The position numbers were made by a program, and so were the translations under genes. A DNA stretch of 64,000 bases, from positions 1 through 64,000 of the forward strand of contig JBCBNX010000019.1 in NCBI GenBank assembly GCA_039821555.1, given 5' to 3'. This document shows positions 15,586 to 24,100 of this stretch, piece by piece; position 1 is the first letter of the stretch; the number at the start of each line of letters is the position of its first letter. The notes below the pieces were generated by a model. That model did not search any database. It had not been told where the DNA came from and saw only the letters and a list, made by a program, of their open reading frames with translations. Source of the stretch: Bacteroidota bacterium. GTDB lineage: Bacteria; Bacteroidota; Rhodothermia; Rhodothermales; Rubricoccaceae.

Positions 15586-16521
15586 ATGCTCCACGTTGAT
15601 CAGGTCGTCAAACGCTACGGTTCGTTCACCGCAGTTGACGGCGTGTCCTTTACGGCCGAGCCAGGGCGCATTTTCGGGCTGCTCGGGCCGAACGGGGCAG
15701 GGAAGACGTCCACGATCCGGATGATCACATGCATCACGGTACCGGATGCGGGGTCGGTGACCCTGGGAGGGCAGTCTGTCGGGCCGGCCTCGCAGCGCCG
15801 GATGGGCTACCTCCCCGAAGAGCGCGGGCTGTACAAGAAGATGAAGGTGGGCGAGCAACTCGTCTATCTCGCGCAGCTGAAGGGCATGCGGCGGTCAGAC
15901 GCCGAGAGAACGTGTCGCGACTGGATGGGGCGCCTCGAACTTGGAGACCAGTGGAACGCGGAGGTCGAAGCCCTCTCGAAGGGCATGCAGCAGAAGGTGC
16001 AGTTCGTAGCCACCATCGCGCACGCGCCTGATCTGCTCATCCTCGATGAGCCCTTTAGCGGCCTCGACCCGATCAATGCAGACTTGCTGCGCGACATCAT
16101 CCAAGAACTCCGCGCCGACGGCCGCATCATCCTCTTTGCCTCACACCGCTTGGAACAGGTCGAGAAGCTCTGCGACGACGTGTGCCTGATCGCGCAGGGC
16201 AACGTGGTGCTCTCCGGCGCGCTGCGTGACGTAAAACGACGGTTCGGGTCGAACACCCTCACCGTGCGCTTCGACGGCCCCGACGCGTGGCTCGACGGGT
16301 TGCAGCAGCAGCGGCTGGTCACGGTCGAGTCGCGAAGCCGTGGCGCTGCCGAGATGCTGCTGGCCGGCGCTACGCCCGCACGCCAGGTCTTGGAGGCAGC
16401 GCTCAACGCTGGCGCCGACGTATCCCACTTCGAGCTACACGAGCCGCCGCTGAATGTGATCTACAAGCTGGCTGTCGAGCGGGGGGTGAGTTCGGACCTC
16501 GAGTCGATGGTGAGTCTCTAG
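15586..16521 (+). CDS. ABC transporter ATP-binding protein, NatA/DrrA type
   Basis: 311 residues. Walker A is GPNGAGKTS (34-42). The signature is the variant LSKGMQQKVQ and Walker B is LLILDEPFSGLDP, both typical of the ABC-2 (Nat/Drr) exporter class. The C-terminal about 90 residues form the accessory domain seen after the nucleotide-binding domain in this class (DUF4162-like). It powers the integral-membrane partner encoded 54 bp downstream. NatAB complexes export sodium or other small substrates; the substrate here cannot be told from sequence. Confidence 0.9.
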   Translation: MLHVDQVVKRYGSFTAVDGVSFTAEPGRIFGLLGPNGAGKTSTIRMITCITVPDAGSVTLGGQSVGPASQRRMGYLPEERGLYKKMKVGEQLVYLAQLKGMRRSDAERTCRDWMGRLELGDQWNAEVEALSKGMQQKVQFVATIAHAPDLLILDEPFSGLDPINADLLRDIIQELRADGRIILFASHRLEQVEKLCDDVCLIAQGNVVLSGALRDVKRRFGSNTLTVRFDGPDAWLDGLQQQRLVTVESRSRGAAEMLLAGATPARQVLEAALNAGADVSHFELHEPPLNVIYKLAVERGVSSDLESMVSL

Positions 16522-16575
16522 CTGCCATCGCCTCACGCCGAGCCGTTTCACCCACCTCCCTGTTCTCGCTTAGCC

Positions 16576-17889
16576 ATGTCCCTCACCCTGATCGCGCAAA
16601 CCGAGTACAAGCGCCGCATCCGCTCGAAGTGGTTCATCCTGACCACGCTGCTCGCGCCCGTGCTGCTCGCGGCGATGTTCGTGCTCCCGATTTTCTTCTT
16701 CGTGCTGCTCGACGAGGCCGAGACGACCCCGATCGCGCTCGTAGATGAGACGGGCCGCCTCGTCGACGCTGTCGAGGAGAGTCTGGGTAGTGGCTTCGAG
16801 GTAACGATCGCCGACGCTGGCCTACCACTGGATAGCCTCCGGGCTGACTTGCTCGCCGGAGACGTTGCGGCGTACGTCGTGCTGCCCGCTGGGCTCCTCG
16901 CTGGCGAGGCCGATGCGGTGCTCTACAACCAGGGCGGCGGTGGTATCTCGCAGCAGGGTGACCTCCGACGGGCCATCCGCGACGCCGTGGAAGCGGAGCG
17001 GCTCCGGGCAGCCGGGCTTTCTGAGGAGGTCATGGCTGATCTCGACCGCGGCGTTGGATTTACAGTGCGCACGGTGAGCGAAGAAGGGGAGAGCGCCGAC
17101 ATGACCGGCGCGTCGTTCATGGTCGGCTATGCGATGGGCTCGTTCATGTTCTTCGTGGTCTATTTCTACGGCCTGATGGTCTTGCGTGGCGTTATCGAAG
17201 AGAAGGCCAACCGCATCGTCGAGGTGATGGCGTCGAGCGTCCGGCCGTTCGACCTGATCGTCGGCAAGGTGCTCGGGATTGGGGCAATCGGACTGACCCA
17301 GCTTGTAGCTTGGGCGGTGCTCATTCTCGGCGGCCTGTTCGCGCTCGGGAGCCTTCTGCCGCTGTTTATCGATCCGGCCACCGTGGCAGCCGCGCAGGAC
17401 CCTGAGGCCGCGGGCCAGGCTGCGGAGGCGCTACCGTTCGATGTGGAGGCGTTCGGGCAGCTGTTCTCGCCCGTCCTTTTCCTCACGCTCGGTGTCTACT
17501 TCCTGGGTGGCTTTGTGCTCTACGCCGCGCTCATGGCGGCCGTCGGGGCGGCCGTCGATCAGGAGTCGGACGCACAGTCGCTGATGGTGCCGCTCATCAT
17601 GCCGCTGGTCGTCACGCCGCTCTTAGTGCTGATGCCGATCCTGAACGCGCCCAACGCGCCGTTCGCGCTCGGCATGTCGCTCGTCCCGCCGTTTGCGCCG
17701 ATCCTGATGGTGGCGCGCCATGTGGTCACGGACGTGCCGTGGTGGCAACACACGCTCGGCATCGCCCTCCTGGGAGCTACCGCGTTGGGGCTGCTTTGGG
17801 TTGCGGCGCGAATCTATCGCACGGGCATGCTGATGTATGGCAAGAAGGCATCGTTCAAGGAGCTGTGGCAGTGGGCGCGGGCCTCGTAG
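16576..17889 (+). CDS. ABC-2 type transporter permease, NatB-like
   Basis: 437 residues. One N-terminal helix (about 18-42) is followed by a large periplasmic domain (about 45-180) and then a cluster of five to six membrane helices. The segment EEKANRIVEVMASSVRPFDLIVGKV (split around residues 209-233) is the conserved ABC-2/NatB coupling region. It partners with the ATPase just upstream. The gene ends 6 bp from the convergent gene on the minus strand. Confidence 0.9.
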   Translation: MSLTLIAQTEYKRRIRSKWFILTTLLAPVLLAAMFVLPIFFFVLLDEAETTPIALVDETGRLVDAVEESLGSGFEVTIADAGLPLDSLRADLLAGDVAAYVVLPAGLLAGEADAVLYNQGGGGISQQGDLRRAIRDAVEAERLRAAGLSEEVMADLDRGVGFTVRTVSEEGESADMTGASFMVGYAMGSFMFFVVYFYGLMVLRGVIEEKANRIVEVMASSVRPFDLIVGKVLGIGAIGLTQLVAWAVLILGGLFALGSLLPLFIDPATVAAAQDPEAAGQAAEALPFDVEAFGQLFSPVLFLTLGVYFLGGFVLYAALMAAVGAAVDQESDAQSLMVPLIMPLVVTPLLVLMPILNAPNAPFALGMSLVPPFAPILMVARHVVTDVPWWQHTLGIALLGATALGLLWVAARIYRTGMLMYGKKASFKELWQWARAS

Positions 17890-17895
17890 TGCCAG

Positions 17896-18534
17896 CTACC
17901 ACACGAACGAGACGCCGAGGCCGAAGCTGTCCACGGTTCCTCGTACTGACGGGTCGTCCAGGAAGTCGGTAAGCGTCAGTCTGTAGGCAAACTCGACACG
18001 CGTGTCGGGCCACCCTGGGGGTTCCAAAGCCAGACCCAACCCGACGAGCCCGCTCACGCTGAAGCGAGCGAGTAAGGGGGCTAGCGAATCTGCCTGGGTA
18101 TCGGCAAACGTGATGCGCCCGAGCAGGATGTCCATACGCGGTCCAGCCGTGAAGTACGTTCCGAAGTCGCTTTGACCGCCAGGAAAGAGCCGTCCGAGCG
18201 CCCCGAGCGAAAGGGTGTTGAACGCCGTGGTGACGTCTTGCTCGCTGGTGCGGCCACCTGGCAGGATGCTCCGGGGAAAAGCCGTGTAGGAGTAGCTTCG
18301 CATCGACACCCCAACTTCAGCGACCACGCCAAACACGTCCGTCGGGGTCACTTCTGCGATGAACGCGGCTTCGAAGCCAGGTCCACGGTTCGTAGAGGCG
18401 CGCGCTGTCGGGCCGTAGTCGAGGGCAATCGACGAGAGCGTGGCACCTACACGGTAGCCATATGCGATGGAGCGCTGCGCCGTTGAGGCGTCCGTGCTGA
18501 GAAGCAGAGTCAGGAAGAGTAGAGTGCAGCGCAT
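17896..18534 (-). CDS. PorT-like small outer-membrane beta-barrel protein
   Basis: 212 residues with a signal peptide (about 1-19, cleaved near STAQ). The mature part has about eight to ten short amphipathic strands ending in GLGVSFVW, a C-terminal aromatic consistent with barrel assembly. Glycine/aromatic periodicity resembles the PorT/OmpW-like barrels common in Bacteroidota. No ligand motif is visible. It is convergent with the ABC permease and lies beside the rnr tail duplication. Confidence 0.65.
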   Translation of the reverse strand: MRCTLLFLTLLLSTDASTAQRSIAYGYRVGATLSSIALDYGPTARASTNRGPGFEAAFIAEVTPTDVFGVVAEVGVSMRSYSYTAFPRSILPGGRTSEQDVTTAFNTLSLGALGRLFPGGQSDFGTYFTAGPRMDILLGRITFADTQADSLAPLLARFSVSGLVGLGLALEPPGWPDTRVEFAYRLTLTDFLDDPSVRGTVDSFGLGVSFVW

Positions 18535-18606
18535 GTGTGCATAGACCGATGAGTGCCGACGCGAAGGTACTCAGACCCGTCCACTTCTCGAACGCTGATC
18601 TTTCAG

Positions 18607-18669
18607 CTACCCCGCGAACACCAAGGCGATCTTGCGGCTCGCCACGTCGTCGGCGGCGATCTTGACGCG
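18607..18669 (-). pseudogene. Diverged second copy of the rnr 3' end
   Basis: Read on the minus strand this segment encodes RVKIAADDVASRKIALVFAG and a TAG stop. The live rnr gene ends RVKIAAADVASRKIDLVFAG and TAA at 18758-18696. The two copies lie 89 bp apart and differ at about five of 60 bases, including two amino-acid changes. The offset is not a multiple of three, so read-through from rnr would not enter this frame. A small hairpin (CCGCCC/GGGCGG) lies between the copies. It looks like a recombination scar or partial duplication. Confidence 0.8.
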
Positions 18670-18695
18670 CGTTGTCAGAGCCGCCCTCGGGCGGG

Positions 18696-20837
18696 TTACC
18701 CCGCGAACACCAAGTCGATCTTGCGGCTCGCTACATCGGCGGCGGCGATCTTGACACGGACGCTGTCGCCCATGCGATAGACGGTCCGCGTGTGCTGCCC
18801 AACGAGGCGGTAGTTCTCGGGGTCGTACTCGAAGTAGTCGTCCATGTCGCGGACGTGCACGAGGCCCTCGACGAGTAGGTCTTGGATCTCGACGAACACG
18901 CCGAACTTGGTCACGCCCATCACGACGCCGTCGTACTCCTCGCCGAGGTGCTGCGCGGCGTACTCGACCTGCTTGAGCTTCTTCGACTCGCGCTCGGCAT
19001 CGACGGCGACGCGCTCCTGGTCAGAGAGGTGGCGGCAGGCGATCTGTAGGCCCTCCCCCTCGACGGCCGAACCACCCGCGAGGTAGCGCTTGAGCAGCCG
19101 GTGAGCGATCAGGTCAGGGAAGCGCCGGATGGGCGAGGTGAAGTGGCTGTAGAAGTCGAACCCCAGCCCGTAATGCCCGATGTTTTCGGTCGAGTAGACC
19201 GCCTTCGACATCGAGCGCAGTGCTTCGACCTTGATGACGGCGGCCTCCGCCGTGCCGCGGACGTGTTCCAGGAGGTCGTTGAGGTCCTTGCGCGTGACCG
19301 TTCCATCCGTGACGGGGAGGCGGTAGCCAAACGCCTTCACATAGCGCGCGAGCGCGAGGATGCGCTCCGTGTTCGGCGTGGCGTGGATACGGTAGACAAA
19401 AGGCTTGCGCTTCGACTTCGACACCTTGCCGATCTCCATCGACACGCAGCGGTTGGCGAGCAGCATGCACTCCTCGATGAGCCGGTTGGCCTCGATGCGC
19501 TCCTTGCGAACGATGTCGATGGGCGTCCCTGCGTCGTTGAGGACGATCCGCACCTCCGGCGTGTCGAAGTCGATGGAGCCCTCCCGCAGGCGCTTTCGCG
19601 TGAGCGTCCGCGCGAGCTTGCCCGCGAGCAGCACCTCGTCCTTGACCTGATGATCCTGGATGCCGCCGTCGAGAATCTGCTGCGCCTCCTCGTAGGTCAG
19701 CCGCGCCTTCGAGTGAATCACGGTTTCGCGGATCTCCCAGTCGCGGATTTTACCGCGCGCTGAGACGGTCATCAGACACGAATACGTCAGCTTGTCCTCG
19801 TGCGGGCGCAGCGAGCAGACGCCGTTGGAGAGCCGCTCCGGTAGCATCGGAATGACGCGGTCCACCAGGTAGGTCGACGTGCCACGCTCGAACGCCTCGC
19901 GGTCGAGTTCGGTGTTCTCGTGGACGTAATGGGACACGTCGGCGATGTGGACGCCGAGCCGGAAGTCGCCGCTGTCGAGCCGCTCGATGGAGATGGCGTC
20001 GTCGAAGTCTTTGGCGTCCTCCGGGTCGATTGTGAAGATCATCGCGTCGCGGAGGTCGAGGCGCCGGGCGATCTCCTTCATCGGAATCTCGACGGGAATC
20101 GCCTGAGCCTCGGCCTCGACGGCGGGGGGGAAGTCAGAGCGGATGCCCTGCGCGAGCGCTACGGAGAGTACGGCCACGCCGGGGTCGTCGGGCCTGCCGA
20201 GCACGCTCAGGATGCGGCCTTCCGGGGAGCCTTTCGGGTCCTCGTAGTGGTCGATGGAGACGACCACCTTGTCGCCCTGCTCGGCGCCGTTGAAGTGCTC
20301 CTTCGGCACATAGATGTCTTTCGTCTGCTTCGGGTCGTCTGCCTTGACGAACGCAAAGTGCCCCATCTTGTCGAACGTGCCCACGGTGTGCGCGCGCCCA
20401 CGCCGCAGCACCTCGACGACCTCAGCTTCTTGCTTGCGGTCGTGTCGCCCGCGCACGGGGGCGGCCAGCGCCACACGGACACGATCACCGTGTAAAGCAT
20501 TGCGAAGCCGGTTGGCGCGTACGAAGAGGTCGTCGTCCGCGTCGGTGCGGTCGAGGTTCACGAAGCCGTAGCCGCTCGGGTGCATGGTGAGCGTGCCTTC
20601 GGCGAAGGCCCCCTTGCGCTGCTTACGATGCTGGTAGCGGTTGCCCTTAACCTTCTGGACGAGGCCCGCCTCCTCTAATTCCGAGAGTACGTCGCGGAAG
20701 AGGCGGAACGGCTCGCGTCCCTTGCCGAGGGAGAGGTACTTCGCGAGTTCCTTCGGGCGAAAGGCTTGGGTGCCGTTGTTCCGAAGGAGGGCAAGGAGGT
20801 CGCGCTTGAGCGCGGCGCGGTTGAGGGGGCGGGGCAT
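18696..20837 (-). CDS. rnr: Ribonuclease R
   Basis: 713 residues. It is a 3'-5' exoribonuclease that degrades structured RNA. Order of parts: N-terminal winged-helix region (about 1-75), cold-shock-type RNA-binding domains (about 80-240) and the RNB catalytic domain (about 255-590) with IDPEDAKDFDDAISIE holding the metal-binding aspartates. A C-terminal S1 domain follows, including GLVHVRDMDDYFEYD. ATG 20837 is chosen because the family-like sequence begins there (MPRPLNRAALKRD); an upstream frame extends into the gltB leader without similarity. It is divergent from gltB across 322 bp with twin palindromic boxes. Confidence 0.95.
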   Translation of the reverse strand: MPRPLNRAALKRDLLALLRNNGTQAFRPKELAKYLSLGKGREPFRLFRDVLSELEEAGLVQKVKGNRYQHRKQRKGAFAEGTLTMHPSGYGFVNLDRTDADDDLFVRANRLRNALHGDRVRVALAAPVRGRHDRKQEAEVVEVLRRGRAHTVGTFDKMGHFAFVKADDPKQTKDIYVPKEHFNGAEQGDKVVVSIDHYEDPKGSPEGRILSVLGRPDDPGVAVLSVALAQGIRSDFPPAVEAEAQAIPVEIPMKEIARRLDLRDAMIFTIDPEDAKDFDDAISIERLDSGDFRLGVHIADVSHYVHENTELDREAFERGTSTYLVDRVIPMLPERLSNGVCSLRPHEDKLTYSCLMTVSARGKIRDWEIRETVIHSKARLTYEEAQQILDGGIQDHQVKDEVLLAGKLARTLTRKRLREGSIDFDTPEVRIVLNDAGTPIDIVRKERIEANRLIEECMLLANRCVSMEIGKVSKSKRKPFVYRIHATPNTERILALARYVKAFGYRLPVTDGTVTRKDLNDLLEHVRGTAEAAVIKVEALRSMSKAVYSTENIGHYGLGFDFYSHFTSPIRRFPDLIAHRLLKRYLAGGSAVEGEGLQIACRHLSDQERVAVDAERESKKLKQVEYAAQHLGEEYDGVVMGVTKFGVFVEIQDLLVEGLVHVRDMDDYFEYDPENYRLVGQHTRTVYRMGDSVRVKIAAADVASRKIDLVFAG

Positions 20838-21159
20838 CAGATGAAGTGCGGGGTGAAAAGTCTGAACTACAGCATACACGAACGGGCCCATGCCGTCACT
20901 GTTCGGAACGCTGAAGAGCACATGTGAAGGTATGGAGAAGGGAAGCGCTTGCAGGAAAAAAGCCAGGAACGCGCGCAGGCTTCTGGAAGCGCTTCTGAAA
21001 AGAAGATGGAAGGGCTTTTCAAGCAGATAGCCTAGCCATTGGGGACAAGAAGGCACTAAACGCGCGCTTGTGTGCCCGCGCTCTTGTCCGTTTTGTGTCC
21101 ATACATCTTCCCATGTGCGCGCCCGCACCACACATCTCCTGCGCCTTCCCCCCGGTGTC
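20838..21159. other. Divergent rnr-gltB promoter region
   Basis: These 322 bp have no convincing gene and are less GC-rich than the surroundings, with A-runs near 20955 and 20997. Both rnr and gltB must have their promoters here. Two GAAGCGCTT palindromic boxes (20942 and 20986) are the clearest signal. I could not place a confident -10/-35 pair. Confidence 0.7.
20942..20995. promoter_or_regulatory. Twin GAAGCGCTT palindromic boxes (possible operators)
   Basis: GAAGCGCTTG (20942-20951) and GAAGCGCTTC (20986-20995) share an AAGCGCTT palindrome with a central CG and lie 44 bp apart, about four helical turns. A palindrome of the AAnCGnTT type is typical of LacI-family operators. The boxes lie between the divergent rnr and gltB starts. 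No LacI-type regulator is in the window. Confidence 0.4.
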
Positions 21160-24100
21160 ATGTCTGTCCCACCACCCGTTCCCGACGACCCTGCTCTAGC
21201 CCAGACACAGCGCTTGCTCTACGATCCTCGACAGCATCACGACGCGTGCGGCGTGGGCTTCGTCGCCACACTCACCAATACGCCGTCGCACACGATCGTC
21301 CGGCACGGGCTCGAAGTCCTGGAGCGCCTCAACCATCGCGGAGCATACGGGTGCGACGAGGCGTCTGGGGACGGTGCAGGCATCCTGCTCCAGCTCCCGC
21401 ACGCCTTCCTCAAAGCGAAGGCCGCCTTGCGCGAGGTTCGCCTTCCGCGCCCAGGCCATTATGGCGTCGGCGTGGTGTTTATGCCGAAGGATCTGGAAGC
21501 GCAGCAGACCTACCGCTCCCTGTTTGAGGACACCGCAAGCGCTGAGGGCATGAAGGTGCTCGGTTGGCGCCGCGTCCCCGTCAAGAGCGGCGTGTTGGGA
21601 CCGGTGGCACGCTCCAACGAGCCAGCCATCTTCCAGGTCTTCGTCCGCCGAGGGCGCAGCTTCCGACGCGCGCCGTTCGAGCAGCGGCTCTATGTGCTCC
21701 GCCGCCGGGCCACCAAGGCAGCCCACGCGCTCGCCGGCAAGCACGAAACGCTGCCGCGTGGCTTCCACCTGATCAGCCTGTCTAGCCGCACCCTTGTCTA
21801 CAAGGGTATGCTCATCCCCGAGCAACTGAGCGCCTACTTCCCCGATCTGCGCGACCCCACGCTGGCAAGCGCGCTCGCGGTGGTCCATTCACGCTTCAGC
21901 ACCAACACGCTGCCGGAGTGGCATCTCGCGCAGCCGTTTCGGATGCTCTGCCACAACGGCGAAATCAACACGGTGCGCGGCAACCGCAACTGGTGGAGCA
22001 GCCGTGAGGCGCTGTTCTCGTCGAAAGACTTCGGGGCCGACCTCGACCACGTCCGACCCGTGATGACGCCTGGCGACTCCGACTCGAAGTCGCTCGATGC
22101 GGCCGTGGAGTTGTTGGTGCACGGCGGGCGCACGCTGCCGGAGGCCGTGATGCTGATGATCCCCGAGGCGTGGCAGCACGAAGGGGAGCCAGGGACGGGG
22201 ACGATGGACGCCGCACGTAAGGCGTTCTACGAGTTCCATGCGTGTCTCATGGAGCCGTGGGACGGCCCCGCTACGATCCCGTTCACCGACGGTCGATTTC
22301 TCGGTGCTGTTCTCGATCGCAATGGCCTGCGACCGTCGCGCTATACCGTGACAGACGATGGCCTCGTCGTGCTGTCGTCAGAGACGGGCGTGCTCGACCT
22401 CGACCCTGCTCGGATTGTTAGAAAGGGTCGCCTGGAGCCCGGCCGGATGCTCCTGCTCGACCTCAAGGCCGGTCGCATCATCGACGACGCTGATATCAAA
22501 GCGACTATCGCCAAGAAGAAGCCTTACCGGAAGTGGCTCGACCAGCACCTCGTACCGTTTGCACGGGTCCAGGGGGCGGCTGAGCGCCTTTCGCCACGGG
22601 ACGAGCAAGGCTCGGCGCACGACCTACGCACCCGTCAGCGTCTCTTCGGCTTCACGCTCGAAGACCTCACGCTGCTGCTCCCGCCGATGGCGCGCGGCGG
22701 CAAGGAAGCGCTCGGCTCGATGGGCGACGACACGCCGCTAGCCGTGCTGTCGGACAAGCAGCGGCTGCTCTACGACTACTTCCGCCAGAATTTTGCGCAG
22801 GTCACCAACCCGCCGCTGGACGCGATCCGCGAAGAACTCGTCACGGCACTCTCGATCCACCTCGGCGCAACGGGTAACCTCCTCGCGCCAACCGCGGAGG
22901 CATGCGAGGTCATCCGCCTCGATCAGCCGATCCTAACCCAGACCGATCTCGCCGCGTTGCATGCCTACGGTAAAGCGTATCCGGCCTTCCGTACTGCTAC
23001 CCTTGACGCGACCTGGACGACAGGAGACGGGGAAGCTGCAGGCAATGCTGGGAGGGCGCTTGACGTAGGCCTGGACGCACTTTGCGAAGCTGCCGACGCC
23101 GCCATCGGCGCTGGCGCTACCATTCTCGTCCTCTCGGATAGCGCGGCGGGGCCCGCTCGGCTTCCCATCCCGTCGCTTCTGGCGGCAGGAGCAGTCCACC
23201 ACCACCTCGTGCGCACGCTGCGTCGCGGGCGCTGCGAACTCGTCATCGAGACGCAGGAGGCGCGTGAGGTGCACCATATGGCGTGCCTCCTCGGCAACGG
23301 CGCAACGGCCATCTGTCCGACGCTCGCCCTCGACTCGATCCGCAACGCGGCCGGGCGCGATGGCTTTGACCAGAGTAAGGCGGAGGCGAACTACGTCAAG
23401 GCCCTCGGTAAAGGACTGCTGAAGGTGATGTCGAAAATGGGCATTTCGACGCTCCAGAGCTACCAGTCGGCGCAGCAATTCGAGGCACTGGGGGTGGCAC
23501 GATCCGTCGTCGACGCCTACTTCACCGGCACGCCGACGCGCATCGAGGGCGCCGACCTTGCCGATATCGCACAGTCGGCCGTGCGTCGACACGCGACAGC
23601 GTTCCAGGAGACACACCGGGACGGCGTGTCGGCCATCGACGTGGGCGGTCGCTATGGCTGGCGGCGCGAGGGCGAGCGTCACCACTACGGCCCCGCGTCC
23701 ATCGGCCATCTGCAGCATGCCGTCCGGACGAGGAATTATGAGAGCTACCAGCAGTTCGCCGAGGCTGTCGACATCACGAACGCGCAGCGCGGCACGCTGC
23801 GCAGCTTGCTGGAGTTCGACGATGACGACAGCGCGGACACCAGCCGCGCGATCCCGCTCAGCGAGGTTGAGCCGTGGACCGAGATCGTGAAGCGGTTCAA
23901 GACCGGCGCGATGTCGTACGGCTCCATCTCCGCCGAGGCGCACGAGACGTTGGCCGTGGCGATGAACCGGCTCGGCGGCAAGAGCAACACCGGCGAGGGC
24001 GGGGAGGACCCGAAGCGCTATGCCCGCACGCACAAAGCGCGGAGCGCGATCAAGCAAGTCGCTTCGGGCCGTTTCGGCGTTACGATCCAATATCTCGCCG

